DNA of 39,572 bases, taken from assembly GCF_019399235.1 (NCBI RefSeq), contig NZ_JAELVH010000062.1, forward strand, positions 1-39,572, given 5' to 3'. Both the position numbers and the translations under genes were made by a program. How positions within the stretch are numbered: the stretch's first letter is position 1; each line of letters begins with the position of its first letter. Source of the DNA: Streptomyces poriferorum (GTDB taxonomy: Bacteria > Actinomycetota > Actinomycetes > Streptomycetales > Streptomycetaceae). This document shows, in pieces, positions 8,178 through 16,403 of this stretch. Under the pieces are notes generated by a model that did no database searches, was not told the DNA's origin, and saw nothing but the letters and a program-made list of their open reading frames with translations.

Positions 8178-9163
8178 GGCAGCTGAATCTCCGCAGGATC
8201 CGCATCCGTGAACCCGTCGTCGAGCTGCCGGGCCAGTGAGATCAGCTCCGGCGTACGCAGCACCCGGGCGCCGTACCCCGGCAGCGGGACGTGCAGCGGA
8301 CCCGTCCAGCGCGACGGGATCGACCCGAGCCCGTACACCGCGCCCGCCAGCGCCCCGGTCACCGCCGCCACGGTGTCGGTGTCGCCGCCCACGTCGATCG
8401 CCGAGGCCAGCGAGGCCTCGTACGAACGCGTCGTGCGCAGCGCCCAGAGCGCCGTGCCCAGGCAGGGCCACACCGCACCGTTGAACTCCGTCGCCCGGTC
8501 CGGATGCCAGTCCGGAGCCAGGACGCCCGCCCAGCGCTCCCGGTGGTCCGCGTGCACGTCGGCCAGCGCCTCCGGGACGGCGGCGAGCGGGTCGGCCCCG
8601 TTCAGCGCGACCCGGATCAGCTCGTGCAGGACGGCGGTGCCCTCCCATGCCGCGCGGTCGCCGTGGGTCAGGGCGGCGATCCGGCGGGCCGCGTCCATGG
8701 TCGTGGCCCGTGCGTCCGCGTCCGGCCGCCGCGGCCCGGCGAAGTACACGGCGGAAGTGGCGGCGCGCATGAGCGAACCGTTGCCCGCCGCCCGGCCGTT
8801 GACCTGGAAGTGCAGCGCCGCAGCGGTGTCCCACGGATCGCCACTGGTCAGGACGTCCTCGGTCTGGAGGCCGATGTCCTTCGGATCGCCGGCCGCCCAC
8901 CGCCGGAACCGGCCGAACAGGTCGGGGAGGTCGAGACCCCCGCGCTCCAGCAGCGACTGTGCGACGAGCACGGCCATCTGCGTGTCGTCCGTCGCCTCAC
9001 CGGGGTCCCAGCCGCCGCCGCCGCACATCGTGCCGGTGCCGTCCGGGAAACGGGCGGTGTAGACGCCGGCCGGTCCGAACTCGAACGGCGCGCCCAGCGC
9101 GTCGCCGACCGCCGATCCGACCACCGCGCCGGCTGCCCGGTCCTGCCTGCTCAGGGAGTCCAT
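8174..9163 (-). CDS. ADP-ribosylglycohydrolase family protein
   Basis: 329-aa DraG/ARH-type hydrolase, which removes ADP-ribose from proteins or small molecules using a two-metal centre. Diagnostic blocks are GSAVGDALGAPFEFG near residue 16, GEATDDTQMA near 55, and the C-terminal DVGGDTDTVAAVTGALAGAVYG; the Asp residues of EATDDT and GGDTD are the metal ligands in this family. It starts only 4 bases after the permease stop, so the two are co-transcribed and probably fall under the same operator. The substrate is unknown. A link to nitrogen control, as for DraG, is only an analogy. Confidence 0.92.
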   Translation of the reverse strand: MDSLSRQDRAAGAVVGSAVGDALGAPFEFGPAGVYTARFPDGTGTMCGGGGWDPGEATDDTQMAVLVAQSLLERGGLDLPDLFGRFRRWAAGDPKDIGLQTEDVLTSGDPWDTAAALHFQVNGRAAGNGSLMRAATSAVYFAGPRRPDADARATTMDAARRIAALTHGDRAAWEGTAVLHELIRVALNGADPLAAVPEALADVHADHRERWAGVLAPDWHPDRATEFNGAVWPCLGTALWALRTTRSYEASLASAIDVGGDTDTVAAVTGALAGAVYGLGSIPSRWTGPLHVPLPGYGARVLRTPELISLARQLDDGFTDADPAEIQLP

Positions 9164-9167
9164 CGGG

Positions 9168-10703
9168 TCAGCGTACGGAGGCCGGCCGCTTCGCGTACGC
9201 GCGATATACGGCCCCGAGCAGCACCGTGGCCGTCAGGAAGAGGACCGTGAACCACTGGAAGTACCAGTGCCCGCCCGCCGGGTCGTACACCGCGGCCCGC
9301 GGCCAGGCCAAGTTGACGGTCATCACCGCTCCGTACGCAAAGGCCAGTGCGTTCACCGGCAGGCCCCAACGGCCGAGCGAGAAGAGGGGCGCGCCCGTCT
9401 CGTCGTGCAGCGGGCCGGTGGCGGGGGAGAGCGGGAGGCGGCGCAGCCTGCGCAGCAGCATCGGGCCCGTGACCATCGCGTACGCCAGGTACAGCATCGC
9501 GATGCACGTGGTGCCGATCGCCAGGAACGCCTCCGGCGAGGCCAGGTTCAGCAGTCCGAGCGCCGCGGCCGCCGCGCCGACGAACAGGGCGGGCGCGGCG
9601 GGCATCCCGGTGCGCGGGGAGACCTTGGCGAGCCGGGACGAGCAGGGCAGCACCCCGTCGCGCGCCATCGAGAACAGCATCCGTGAACCGGACGTCTGGA
9701 TCGCGAGCGTGGCCACCGCGACGGCGACCGCCACATCGGCGAGCAGCACCCGGCCGACGCCGTCCCCGAGGCTGCTGGTCAGCACGTACGACAGGCCTTC
9801 CGTGGCCAGCCGGCCGTCGGTCAGGTCCGGTGCGGCCAGGATGCCCGCGAGGACCAGCAGCCCGCCGAGCACCCCCGCCGATGCCAGCGCGAGCAGGATC
9901 GTGCGCGGGGCGGTGCGGCGCGGTGAACGGGTCTCCTCGCTCATCTCCCCGGCGCTGTCGAAACCGATCAGGACGTAGGCCGCGGTGAACGAACCGACGA
10001 GCAGCGCCCCGAGGGCGCCGCCCTGGCCGCCGGTGTGCAGCGTGACTCCGGCGGTGCGCTCGGTGTGGGTGAACAGGAGGACCAGGATGAGTACCGCGCC
10101 GATGATCTCGGCCGTCACCCCGATCCGGTTGACCGCCGACATGACCTTGTTGTCGAGCAGGTTCACCGTCGTCGTGAGGGCCAGGAGCGCCACGGCCAGC
10201 AGCGCGGCGTTGGCCGCGCCCGTCGCCGTGGTGGGCGCCGGGTCACCGCCCACCAGCTGGAAACCGGACCAGATGGCCGGCAGTACCACCTGGAGGGCCA
10301 GCGCCGCGGCGGCGACCACGACGATCTGCCCGATCACCATGATCCACCCGGCGTACCAGCCGAACGCGGGAGTGCTGAGCCGGGTCGACCACTGGTAGAT
10401 GGCACCCGACAGCGGGTAGCGGGCAGCGAGTTCGGCGAAGCACGCGGCGACCAGCAACTGGCCCACGAGTACGGCAGGCCAGGTCCAGAAGAAGGCGGCG
10501 CCGCCGAAGGAGAAGCCGAACGCGAAGAACTGGAAGACGGTGGTCAGAACGGAGATGAAGGAGAAGCCGGCCGCGAACGAGGCGTAACGCCCCATGGACC
10601 GGTGCAGCTCCTGGCGGTAGCCGAAACCGGCCAGGGAGGCGTGGTCGCCCTGGCCGGTTCCGGCGGGATCCGGTCGTACGTCCGTTGGTGCGGTGGCGGT
10701 CAT
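9168..10703 (-). CDS. APC-superfamily amino acid/amine permease
   Basis: 511-aa transporter with about 12 hydrophobic helices. It has the APC signature regions: FGYRQELHRSMGRYASFAAGFSF at the N-terminus and GEMSEETRSPRRTAPRTI in the middle, typical of the amino acid/choline (ACT) branch. Permeases of this type often accompany DUF1989-carboxylase operons. Here it carries the same operator as that operon, so it may bring in guanidine or a related nitrogen compound. The ATG at 10703 lies 23 bases from the operator, so repressor binding would overlap the transcription start region. It is followed at 4 bases by the ADP-ribosylglycohydrolase gene. The substrate is inferred only. Confidence 0.9.
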   Translation of the reverse strand: MTATAPTDVRPDPAGTGQGDHASLAGFGYRQELHRSMGRYASFAAGFSFISVLTTVFQFFAFGFSFGGAAFFWTWPAVLVGQLLVAACFAELAARYPLSGAIYQWSTRLSTPAFGWYAGWIMVIGQIVVVAAAALALQVVLPAIWSGFQLVGGDPAPTTATGAANAALLAVALLALTTTVNLLDNKVMSAVNRIGVTAEIIGAVLILVLLFTHTERTAGVTLHTGGQGGALGALLVGSFTAAYVLIGFDSAGEMSEETRSPRRTAPRTILLALASAGVLGGLLVLAGILAAPDLTDGRLATEGLSYVLTSSLGDGVGRVLLADVAVAVAVATLAIQTSGSRMLFSMARDGVLPCSSRLAKVSPRTGMPAAPALFVGAAAAALGLLNLASPEAFLAIGTTCIAMLYLAYAMVTGPMLLRRLRRLPLSPATGPLHDETGAPLFSLGRWGLPVNALAFAYGAVMTVNLAWPRAAVYDPAGGHWYFQWFTVLFLTATVLLGAVYRAYAKRPASVR

Positions 10704-10725
10704 GTCAGCCCCTGTCGCCGATTTC

Positions 10726-10752
10726 CTGTCGGGCGACAGAAATTAGGGACGC
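10726..10752. promoter_or_regulatory. Second TetR operator copy before the permease
   Basis: CTGTCG-GG-CGACAG (10726-10739) followed by AAATTAGGGACGC. It differs from the site at 6709-6734 at one central base and by one extra G in the flank. The match extends beyond the palindrome on one side only, so the flank is probably a shared promoter element or extended contact. The remaining 10753-10856 is GC-rich with no gene and no convincing terminator. Confidence 0.78.
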
Positions 10753-10856
10753 GCTGTTTCCGGGGCGTGACGAGGCCGTGTCCGCGCGGGGCCGAAGTGC
10801 TCACGCCCTGCGGTGGGTTGCCGGGGGAGTCGCCTCGGGTCCCGCGCGGCAGGGTG

Positions 10857-11507
10857 CTACTTGGCGGGCATCAGCACCGTGTCGACGATGTAGACCGTCG
10901 CGTTGGCGGTCTGGACGTTGCCGCAGACGACCTTCGAGGAGTCGTTGACGGTGTACGCCATGTCCGAACCGGACGTCGTCAGCTCGCTCTTCTCCAGCGT
11001 GTCGAAGGAGCCCTTCTCCAGCTGCTTCGGCGTCAGCTTCTGGCCCACCACGTGGTAGGTGAGGACCTTGGTGAGCGCGGCCTTGTCGGCGAGCAGCTTG
11101 TCCAGGTCGGCCTTCGGGACCTTGGCGAAGGCGTCGTTGGTCGGGGCGAACACGGTGATGTTCTGCGCGTTGTTCAGCGTGTCGACCAGGCCGGCCTTCT
11201 TCACCGCGGTGACGAGGGTGGAGAGCGCCGGGTTGTTCGAGGCGGCCGTGGCGACCGGGTCCTTCGCCATGCCGTCGAAGGAGCCCGCGCCGTCCTTCGG
11301 CACCGTCGAGCAGGCCGGACCGAAGGGCTCGTTCATGGGCGTCACGTCGCCGGCGGGCTCCGATGCCTTGTCCGAGGCCTTCGCCGAGCTCGCGGAGGAG
11401 CCGGACGCGCTGTTGTCGGAGTCGCTGGAGCAGGCCGTCAGAGCCAGTGGCAGGACGACCGCGGCGGAGAGTGCGACGGCGGCGCGACGGGCGTGGATGA
11501 CCTTCAT
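10857..11507 (-). CDS. Fasciclin-domain lipoprotein (MPT70/MPT83-like)
   Basis: 216-aa secreted lipoprotein. The signal peptide (residues 1-25) ends in the lipobox LTAC with Cys26 as lipidation site. A Ser/Ala/Asp-rich linker follows, and then a fasciclin domain from about residue 75 to the end, including NITVFAPTNDAFAKVP and VLTYHVVGQKL. In mycobacteria the related MPT70/MPT83 proteins belong to the SigK regulon, and this gene lies next to SigK-type promoters and the molybdo-oxidoreductase. I saw no SigK promoter directly before it, so it may be read from the oxidoreductase 122 bases upstream. The ATG at 11507 is preceded by AGGAGA. Confidence 0.93.
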   Translation of the reverse strand: MKVIHARRAAVALSAAVVLPLALTACSSDSDNSASGSSASSAKASDKASEPAGDVTPMNEPFGPACSTVPKDGAGSFDGMAKDPVATAASNNPALSTLVTAVKKAGLVDTLNNAQNITVFAPTNDAFAKVPKADLDKLLADKAALTKVLTYHVVGQKLTPKQLEKGSFDTLEKSELTTSGSDMAYTVNDSSKVVCGNVQTANATVYIVDTVLMPAK

Positions 11508-11560
11508 GATGTCTCCTGATGTGGATGAGTGACGGATGTGTCACGTTCAGTGATGGATAT

Positions 11561-11596
11561 GAGGTGTGTGAGGTGCGTGAGGTGTGTGAGGTGGGG
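11561..11596. repeat. 9-bp tandem repeat, four copies
   Basis: Four tandem units: GAGGTGTGT, GAGGTGCGT, GAGGTGTGT, GAGGTGGGG. They fill the gap between the oxidoreductase stop and the fasciclin start, in the 5' leader of the latter if it is read through. Copy number may vary between strains. Confidence 0.8.
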
Positions 11597-11629
11597 CCGG
11601 TGTGCAGGGAACGCGCTCGTAACGCCCGT

Positions 11630-12955
11630 TCAGGACACGTCGACCACCACGGAGTGCCAGCCGGTCGCGCCGTTGGGTACGGTGCCGACGCGTTCTTCGG
11701 TCTGGGTGGCGCCGGTGCGGTCCGTCGCGCGGACCTCCAGGGTGTGGTTGCCGGAGGTGGCCGGCCATTCCCACACCCATTGGCGCCAGGTGTCCCGGCT
11801 GTCCTCGGCCGCCAGCCGCGCGGTGTTCCACGGGCCGCCGTCCACCCGGACCTCGACCCGCTGGATGCCGCGGTGCTGGGCCCAGGCGACCCCGGCGACC
11901 GGGATGGTGCCGGCCTTCGGGGAGGCGAAGGGGCGGGGGGTGTCGATGCGGGACTCGGTCTTGATGGGCGCCTGCCGGGACCAGGACCGCTTGACCCAGT
12001 AGGCGTCGTAGTCGTCGAACGTGGTGAGCTCGATGTCCTTGAGCCACTTGCAGGCCGACACGTATCCGTACAGGCCGGGGACGACCATCCGGACCGGGAA
12101 GCCGTGCTCGAAGGGCAGCGGCTCACCGTTCATGCCGAGGGCGAGCATCGCGTCGCGGCCGTCCATGACGTCCTCGACCGGAGTGCCGATCGTCATGCCG
12201 TCCACCGAACGCGCCACGATCTGGTCGGCGGTTCCGCCCCGGGACGGGGGCCTCACCCCGGCCGCGGCGGAGCCGGGCACCGGCAGGACCAGGTCCCGCC
12301 GTGAGGCGGCGGCCCCGGCCTGCACGGCCGAGGTGAGCCGCCGGCCCAGCAGTCCGGCGCCCGCCGAGGCCGCCGCCGCGGCGCTCGCCGCGATGACGAA
12401 GCGCCGCCGGTCGAAGGTGCCGTGGCCCGGCTCCGCGTCCCTCCCGCCAGCCGCGGGGGAGGGGCCCGGAGCCGGGGACAGCCGTCCGGCCAGGAGATAC
12501 AGCACTCCCGCGGCCACCACGGCACCCACCACCGAGGGCAGCGCGTCGGACACCCGGCCCTCGGGCCGGCCGATCGCCGCGACTGCCCCGACCACTCCGA
12601 AGACCAGGACGGCTGCCGAGCCGAGCAGCCGGCGGTGCAGCGCCAGCACCCCGACCGCCATGGCGAAGACCGCCAGCAGGGCCAGGATGCCGAGTTGCAG
12701 CACCAGCTTGTCGTTCGTGCCGAAGTTCCGTACGGCGAAGTCCTTGAGCGCCGGGGGAGTGCGGTCGATCACCGCACCACCCACCGCCGCGACCGGACCG
12801 GCCTCGGGACGGACGACCGCCGCGACGAGCTCGGCGACGGCGAGGGCGCAGAACCCGGCGATCACACCGCTGAGCGCGGCGAAGGCCGCACGTGCCCAGC
12901 GGGAGCGCCGGGACCCCTGGGCCCCGTTCCGCGTGTCGTTCTGATCTTCACTCAC
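11630..12955 (-). CDS. Membrane molybdopterin oxidoreductase, internally deleted
   Basis: Sulfite-oxidase-family protein of 441 aa from the GTG at 12955. Four hydrophobic helices span residues about 20-160; a twin-Arg-like segment (DRRRFVIAASAAAAA) lies near 190. From about residue 237 come the second half of the Moco domain (ADQIVARSVDG, GMNGEPLPFEHGFPVRMVVPGLYGYVSACKW) and the C-terminal dimerisation domain (VAGVAWAQHRGIQRVEVRVDGG). The first half of the Moco domain, about 100 residues including the catalytic Cys of the TLTCVSN-type motif, is absent; sequence jumps from VPGSAAAG to VRPPSRGG in frame. The family is normally about 520 aa. It is probably inactive. The upstream ATG at 12964 overlaps the SigK -10, so the GTG is preferred and would be leaderless. 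Confidence 0.85.
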   Translation of the reverse strand: MSEDQNDTRNGAQGSRRSRWARAAFAALSGVIAGFCALAVAELVAAVVRPEAGPVAAVGGAVIDRTPPALKDFAVRNFGTNDKLVLQLGILALLAVFAMAVGVLALHRRLLGSAAVLVFGVVGAVAAIGRPEGRVSDALPSVVGAVVAAGVLYLLAGRLSPAPGPSPAAGGRDAEPGHGTFDRRRFVIAASAAAAASAGAGLLGRRLTSAVQAGAAASRRDLVLPVPGSAAAGVRPPSRGGTADQIVARSVDGMTIGTPVEDVMDGRDAMLALGMNGEPLPFEHGFPVRMVVPGLYGYVSACKWLKDIELTTFDDYDAYWVKRSWSRQAPIKTESRIDTPRPFASPKAGTIPVAGVAWAQHRGIQRVEVRVDGGPWNTARLAAEDSRDTWRQWVWEWPATSGNHTLEVRATDRTGATQTEERVGTVPNGATGWHSVVVDVS

Positions 12956-12961
12956 AACCGG

Positions 12962-12990
12962 CATTCGTTCCCCGGAGCCCGGCGGATTGG
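12962..12990 (-). promoter_or_regulatory. SigK-type promoter of the molybdo-oxidoreductase
   Basis: On the minus strand, CCAATCC (12990-12984), 15 bases, then ACGAATG (12968-12962). The layout is identical to the sigK promoter. The predicted transcription start is at about 12955-12957, at the GTG start codon, giving a leaderless mRNA. Confidence 0.7.
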
Positions 12991-13023
12991 TCTGTCACTC
13001 GACCGAATGAGAACCGGCCCGCA

Positions 13024-13052
13024 CCAATCCGCGGCGCGACCGGCAACGAACC
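13024..13052 (+). promoter_or_regulatory. SigK-type promoter of the lipid operon
   Basis: CCAATCC (13024-13030), 15 bases, then ACGAACC (13046-13052), divergent from the oxidoreductase promoter. The two -35 elements face away from each other 33 bases apart. The predicted leader to the first ATG is about 70 bases. Confidence 0.68.
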
Positions 13053-13126
13053 ACATCCGAAAGGCATGGCCACCCCTCCGTGACGGAACGAGGAGCGGCC
13101 GGTGCCGGTGAGCCGAGGAGGGCGTT

Positions 13127-14401
13127 ATGACAGACAGGCGGCGACGCACGGCCGTCGTGGGGAGCGGGGTGGCGGGACTGACCGCCGCCCACATCCTGCG
13201 CAGGGCGCACGACGTGACGCTGTTCGAGGCGGACGACCGGGTGGGCGGCCACGCGCACACCCACGACCTGCCCGCGTCCGACGGCCGGATCCACCGCGTG
13301 GACTCCGGCTTCATCGTGCACAACCGGCGCACCTATCCGCATCTGCTGCGGCTCTTCGCGGAACTCGCCGTCCCGACACAGGAGTCGGAGATGAGCATGT
13401 CCGTACGGTGCGAGGGATGCGGCCTGGAGTACGCGGGCGCCCGCGGACCGGCCGGTCTCCTGGCCCGGCCGGCCACGGTCCGCGACCCCGCCTATCTGCG
13501 GATGCTGGCCGCCGTGCCCCGCTTCCACCGGGCCGCCCGGCGGCTGCTGGAGGACGGCGGCCCGGACGCGGACACGATGACGCTCGGCGACTTCGCGGCA
13601 CGCGGCAGGTTCTCCCCCTACTTCACGGCCCACTTCCTGACCCCCGTGGTCTCCGCGGTCTGGTCCTGCGACCCGGTGACCGCGATGCGCTACCCCGCCC
13701 GTTACCTCTTCCGCTTCCTCGACCACCACGGGATGCTCACCGTCGGCGGATCCCCGGTGTGGCGGACCGTCACCGGCGGATCGGCCGCCTACGTCGACCG
13801 GGTCACCAAGCAGCTCGACGCCGTCCGCACGTCGACCCCGGTCCGTACCGTTCGCCGTCACGCGGACGGAGTCGACCTCGTCACCGCCGACGACACCACG
13901 GAGCCGTTCGACTCCGTCGTCATCGCCACCCACCCCGACCAGGCGCTGCGCATCCTCGCCGATCCGACCGACGAGGAGACCCGCACCCTGGGCGCCTTCC
14001 GCTACTCCCGCAACCCCACCCTGCTGCACACCGACACCCGGCTGCTGCCCGGCGCCCGAGGCGCCCGCGCCTCGTGGAACTACCTGATGCCGTCCTGCTC
14101 CGCCGACGCCGCCCACGTCACCGTCAGCTACGACATGAACCGGCTCCAACGCCTCGACGCACCCGAGACCTTCGTCGTCACACTGAACGGGGCCGACCGC
14201 GTCGCCCCCGGCCTGGTCCGCGCCCGCATGGTCTACGAGCACCCCGTCTTCACCCCCGGGTCCGTCGCCGCGCAGACCCGGCTGCCCGCCCTCTCCGGCC
14301 CCGTCACCGCCTACGCGGGGGCTTACCACGGCTGGGGCTTCCACGAGGACGGCTGCCGCTCGGGGGCCGAGGCCGCCGCCGCACTGGGGGTGGACTGGTG
14401 A
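13127..14401 (+). CDS. FAD-dependent amine-oxidase-like flavoprotein
   Basis: 424-aa NAD(P)/FAD-binding oxidoreductase and the counterpart of mycobacterial Rv0449c. The Rossmann motif G12-x-G14-x-x-G17 is followed by E34 and RVGGHAHTH, typical of amine oxidase/phytoene-desaturase-like flavoproteins. The C-terminus (AYAGAYHGWGFHEDGCRSG) closes the FAD site. Family members accompany cyclopropane-synthase-like methyltransferases and are thought to reduce or oxidise modified acyl chains; the substrate is not known. It is first in a five-gene operon with 1- or 4-bp overlaps. The ATG at 13127 has GAGGAGG 6 bases upstream. Confidence 0.9.
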   Translation: MTDRRRRTAVVGSGVAGLTAAHILRRAHDVTLFEADDRVGGHAHTHDLPASDGRIHRVDSGFIVHNRRTYPHLLRLFAELAVPTQESEMSMSVRCEGCGLEYAGARGPAGLLARPATVRDPAYLRMLAAVPRFHRAARRLLEDGGPDADTMTLGDFAARGRFSPYFTAHFLTPVVSAVWSCDPVTAMRYPARYLFRFLDHHGMLTVGGSPVWRTVTGGSAAYVDRVTKQLDAVRTSTPVRTVRRHADGVDLVTADDTTEPFDSVVIATHPDQALRILADPTDEETRTLGAFRYSRNPTLLHTDTRLLPGARGARASWNYLMPSCSADAAHVTVSYDMNRLQRLDAPETFVVTLNGADRVAPGLVRARMVYEHPVFTPGSVAAQTRLPALSGPVTAYAGAYHGWGFHEDGCRSGAEAAAALGVDW

Positions 14402-15120
14402 ACGCCCTCTACCCGTGCACGATCACGCACGTACGGACCGCGCCCAGCAGATACGCCTTCCGGCACCGCACCTACCTGTGGCTGATCGACCCGGACGAGC
14501 CCCCGCCGCTGCCCCGGGCCCTGCGCCCGCTGGCCGGCTTCGACGCGCGCGACCACTTCGGCGGTACGGCCCCGACCATCCGGGCCGGCCTCGACCGCTT
14601 CCTGGCCGCCCACGGCATCGACATCGCCGACGGCTCCGTGCGGATGCTCACCCAGGCCCGGGTGCTGGGCCACGTCTTCAACCCGCTGACCGTCTACTGG
14701 TGCCGCCGCGCCGACGGCACCCCGCTCTGCACGGTCGCCGAGGTCCACAACACGTACGGCGAACGCCACTGCTATCTGCTGCGTCCGGACGGCTCCGGGC
14801 AGGCGGACACCGGCAAGGAGTTCTATGTGTCGCCGTTCTTCGGCACCGACGGCGACTACCGGATGCGGCTGCCCGAACCCGGCCCCCGGCTCACCCTGAC
14901 GATCCATCTGGAACGCGCCGGCACCCGGCCCTTCACCGCCACCGTCCGGGGCGTACGACGGCCGGCCGCCCCGGCCCAGCTGCTCCGCCTCGCCGTCCGC
15001 CACCCCTGGTCCACGGCCGTCGTGTCGGCCGCCATCCGGCTGCACGGCATCCGCCTCCTGCTGCGCGGACTGCGCGTACAGCCCCGTCCCCACCACCGCA
15101 CTCAGGAAGGAATGCAGTGA
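14398..15120 (+). CDS. DUF1365 protein
   Basis: 240 aa, counterpart of mycobacterial Rv0448c. The DUF1365 pattern is clear: LYPCTITHVRTAPSRYAFRHRTYLWLIDPD at the start, then HVFNPLTVYWCRRADG, EVHNTYGERHCYLL and KEFYVSPFF. The biochemical role is unknown; the family is almost always encoded between a flavoprotein and a cyclopropane synthase. The GTG at 14398 overlaps the flavoprotein stop (GTGA), the only start that fits the family N-terminus. Confidence 0.92.
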   Translation: MNALYPCTITHVRTAPSRYAFRHRTYLWLIDPDEPPPLPRALRPLAGFDARDHFGGTAPTIRAGLDRFLAAHGIDIADGSVRMLTQARVLGHVFNPLTVYWCRRADGTPLCTVAEVHNTYGERHCYLLRPDGSGQADTGKEFYVSPFFGTDGDYRMRLPEPGPRLTLTIHLERAGTRPFTATVRGVRRPAAPAQLLRLAVRHPWSTAVVSAAIRLHGIRLLLRGLRVQPRPHHRTQEGMQ

Positions 15121-16403
15121 GCGTGTCCACGTCCCACTCCCCGTCCCACTCCGCCCCGCCTCCCGTGGACACCACCACGGGTGCCGGCCCCGGGGGCCGG
15201 GCCGGCCTCCTGCCGCCGCCCCGTGCCTCCCGGCTGCGGACCGCCGTCGCCGAACGGCTCGTCCGCCGCGCCCTGGCCCGTCTCCCGCTCCGGGTCCGCC
15301 TGGCGGGACACGAGGACCTCGGTCTCGGCGGCCCGCTGATGGACGTGAGCGACCCCGCCACGTTCTTCCGCCGCATCGGAGCCGACGGACTGATCGGCTT
15401 CGGGGAGTCGTACATGGCGGGCGAGTGGGACTCGCCAGACCCGGTGGGGGTCCTGACCGTCCTCGCCGACCAGGTCGCCACCCTGATCCCGCCGCCCCTC
15501 CAGCGGCTGCGCGGACTCTGGGCCCGCCGCCGCCCCGCCGGACAGCTCGGCACGCAGGAAGGCGCCCGCGACAACATCAGCCACCACTACGACCTGTCCA
15601 ACGAACTCTTCGCGCTCTTCCTCGACGAAACGCTCAGCTACTCCGCCGCCCTCTTCCGCGGCTTCCCCGCCGAGCCCGCGCTCCTGCCCGCCGCCCAGCA
15701 CCGCAAGATCGACCGGCTGCTCGACCTCGCCGCGGTCGGCCCCGGCACCGAACTCCTGGAGATCGGCACAGGATGGGGCGAACTCGCCATCCGTGCCGCG
15801 GCCCGCGGCGCCCGAGTCGTCTCCGTCACGCTCTCCCAGGAGCAGCGGGACCTGGCGCGCCGCCGGATCAGGGACGCCGGATTCGAGGACCGCGTCGAGG
15901 TCCGGCTCTGCGACTACCGGGACGTCGACGGGGTGTACGACGCGGTCGTCAGCGTCGAGATGATCGAGGCGGTAGGCGCGGACTTCTGGCCCGTCTACTT
16001 CCGCACCCTGGACCGGCGGCTGGCCCCCGGCGGACGGATCGCCCTCCAGGCCATCACCATGCCCGACGACCGGATGCGGGCCGGCCGGAACACCTACACC
16101 TGGATCCAGAAGTACATCTTCCCCGGCGGACTCCTTCCCTCCGTCGAGGCCATCGAAGAGGTCACGGCCGCACACACCGCTCTGCGCGTCGAGCGCTGCG
16201 ACGACTTCGGCACGCACTACGCCGAGACCCTGCGCCTGTGGCGTGAACGGTTCACCGAACGGGCCGCCGATGTCGACGCCCTCGGCTTCGACGCCACCTT
16301 CCGGCGTATGTGGACCTTCTATCTGGCCTACTCCGAAGCGGGATTCCGCTCCGGCTACCTCCATGTGCAGCAGATGCTGCTGACCCGTCAGGAAACGGCG
16401 TGA
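15117..16403 (+). CDS. Cyclopropane-fatty-acid-synthase-like methyltransferase 1
   Basis: 428-aa SAM-dependent lipid methyltransferase, closest in length and position to mycobacterial UfaA1 (Rv0447c). The family signature NISHHYDLSNELFALFLDETLSYSAALF starts near residue 152, and the SAM-binding loop LLEIGTGWGELA is near 212, with Thr where most cyclopropane synthases have Cys (GCGWG). SVEMIEAVG and IQKYIFPGGLLPS follow. It should methylate or cyclopropanate unsaturated acyl chains of phospholipids. The N-terminal 40 residues are Ser/Pro/Gly-rich and not conserved. The GTG at 15117 overlaps the DUF1365 stop (GTGA) and has AGGAAGGA upstream. Confidence 0.92.
   Translation: MSVSTSHSPSHSAPPPVDTTTGAGPGGRAGLLPPPRASRLRTAVAERLVRRALARLPLRVRLAGHEDLGLGGPLMDVSDPATFFRRIGADGLIGFGESYMAGEWDSPDPVGVLTVLADQVATLIPPPLQRLRGLWARRRPAGQLGTQEGARDNISHHYDLSNELFALFLDETLSYSAALFRGFPAEPALLPAAQHRKIDRLLDLAAVGPGTELLEIGTGWGELAIRAAARGARVVSVTLSQEQRDLARRRIRDAGFEDRVEVRLCDYRDVDGVYDAVVSVEMIEAVGADFWPVYFRTLDRRLAPGGRIALQAITMPDDRMRAGRNTYTWIQKYIFPGGLLPSVEAIEEVTAAHTALRVERCDDFGTHYAETLRLWRERFTERAADVDALGFDATFRRMWTFYLAYSEAGFRSGYLHVQQMLLTRQETA

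Noticed and set aside
10753..10856. Terminator after the fasciclin gene
   Set aside because: Only short interrupted GC complementarities are present and none stands out from background.
11508..11629. A SigK promoter directly before the fasciclin gene
   Set aside because: No CCAATCC-N15-CGAA arrangement is present; ATCCATC and CATCCG pieces exist but at wrong spacing.
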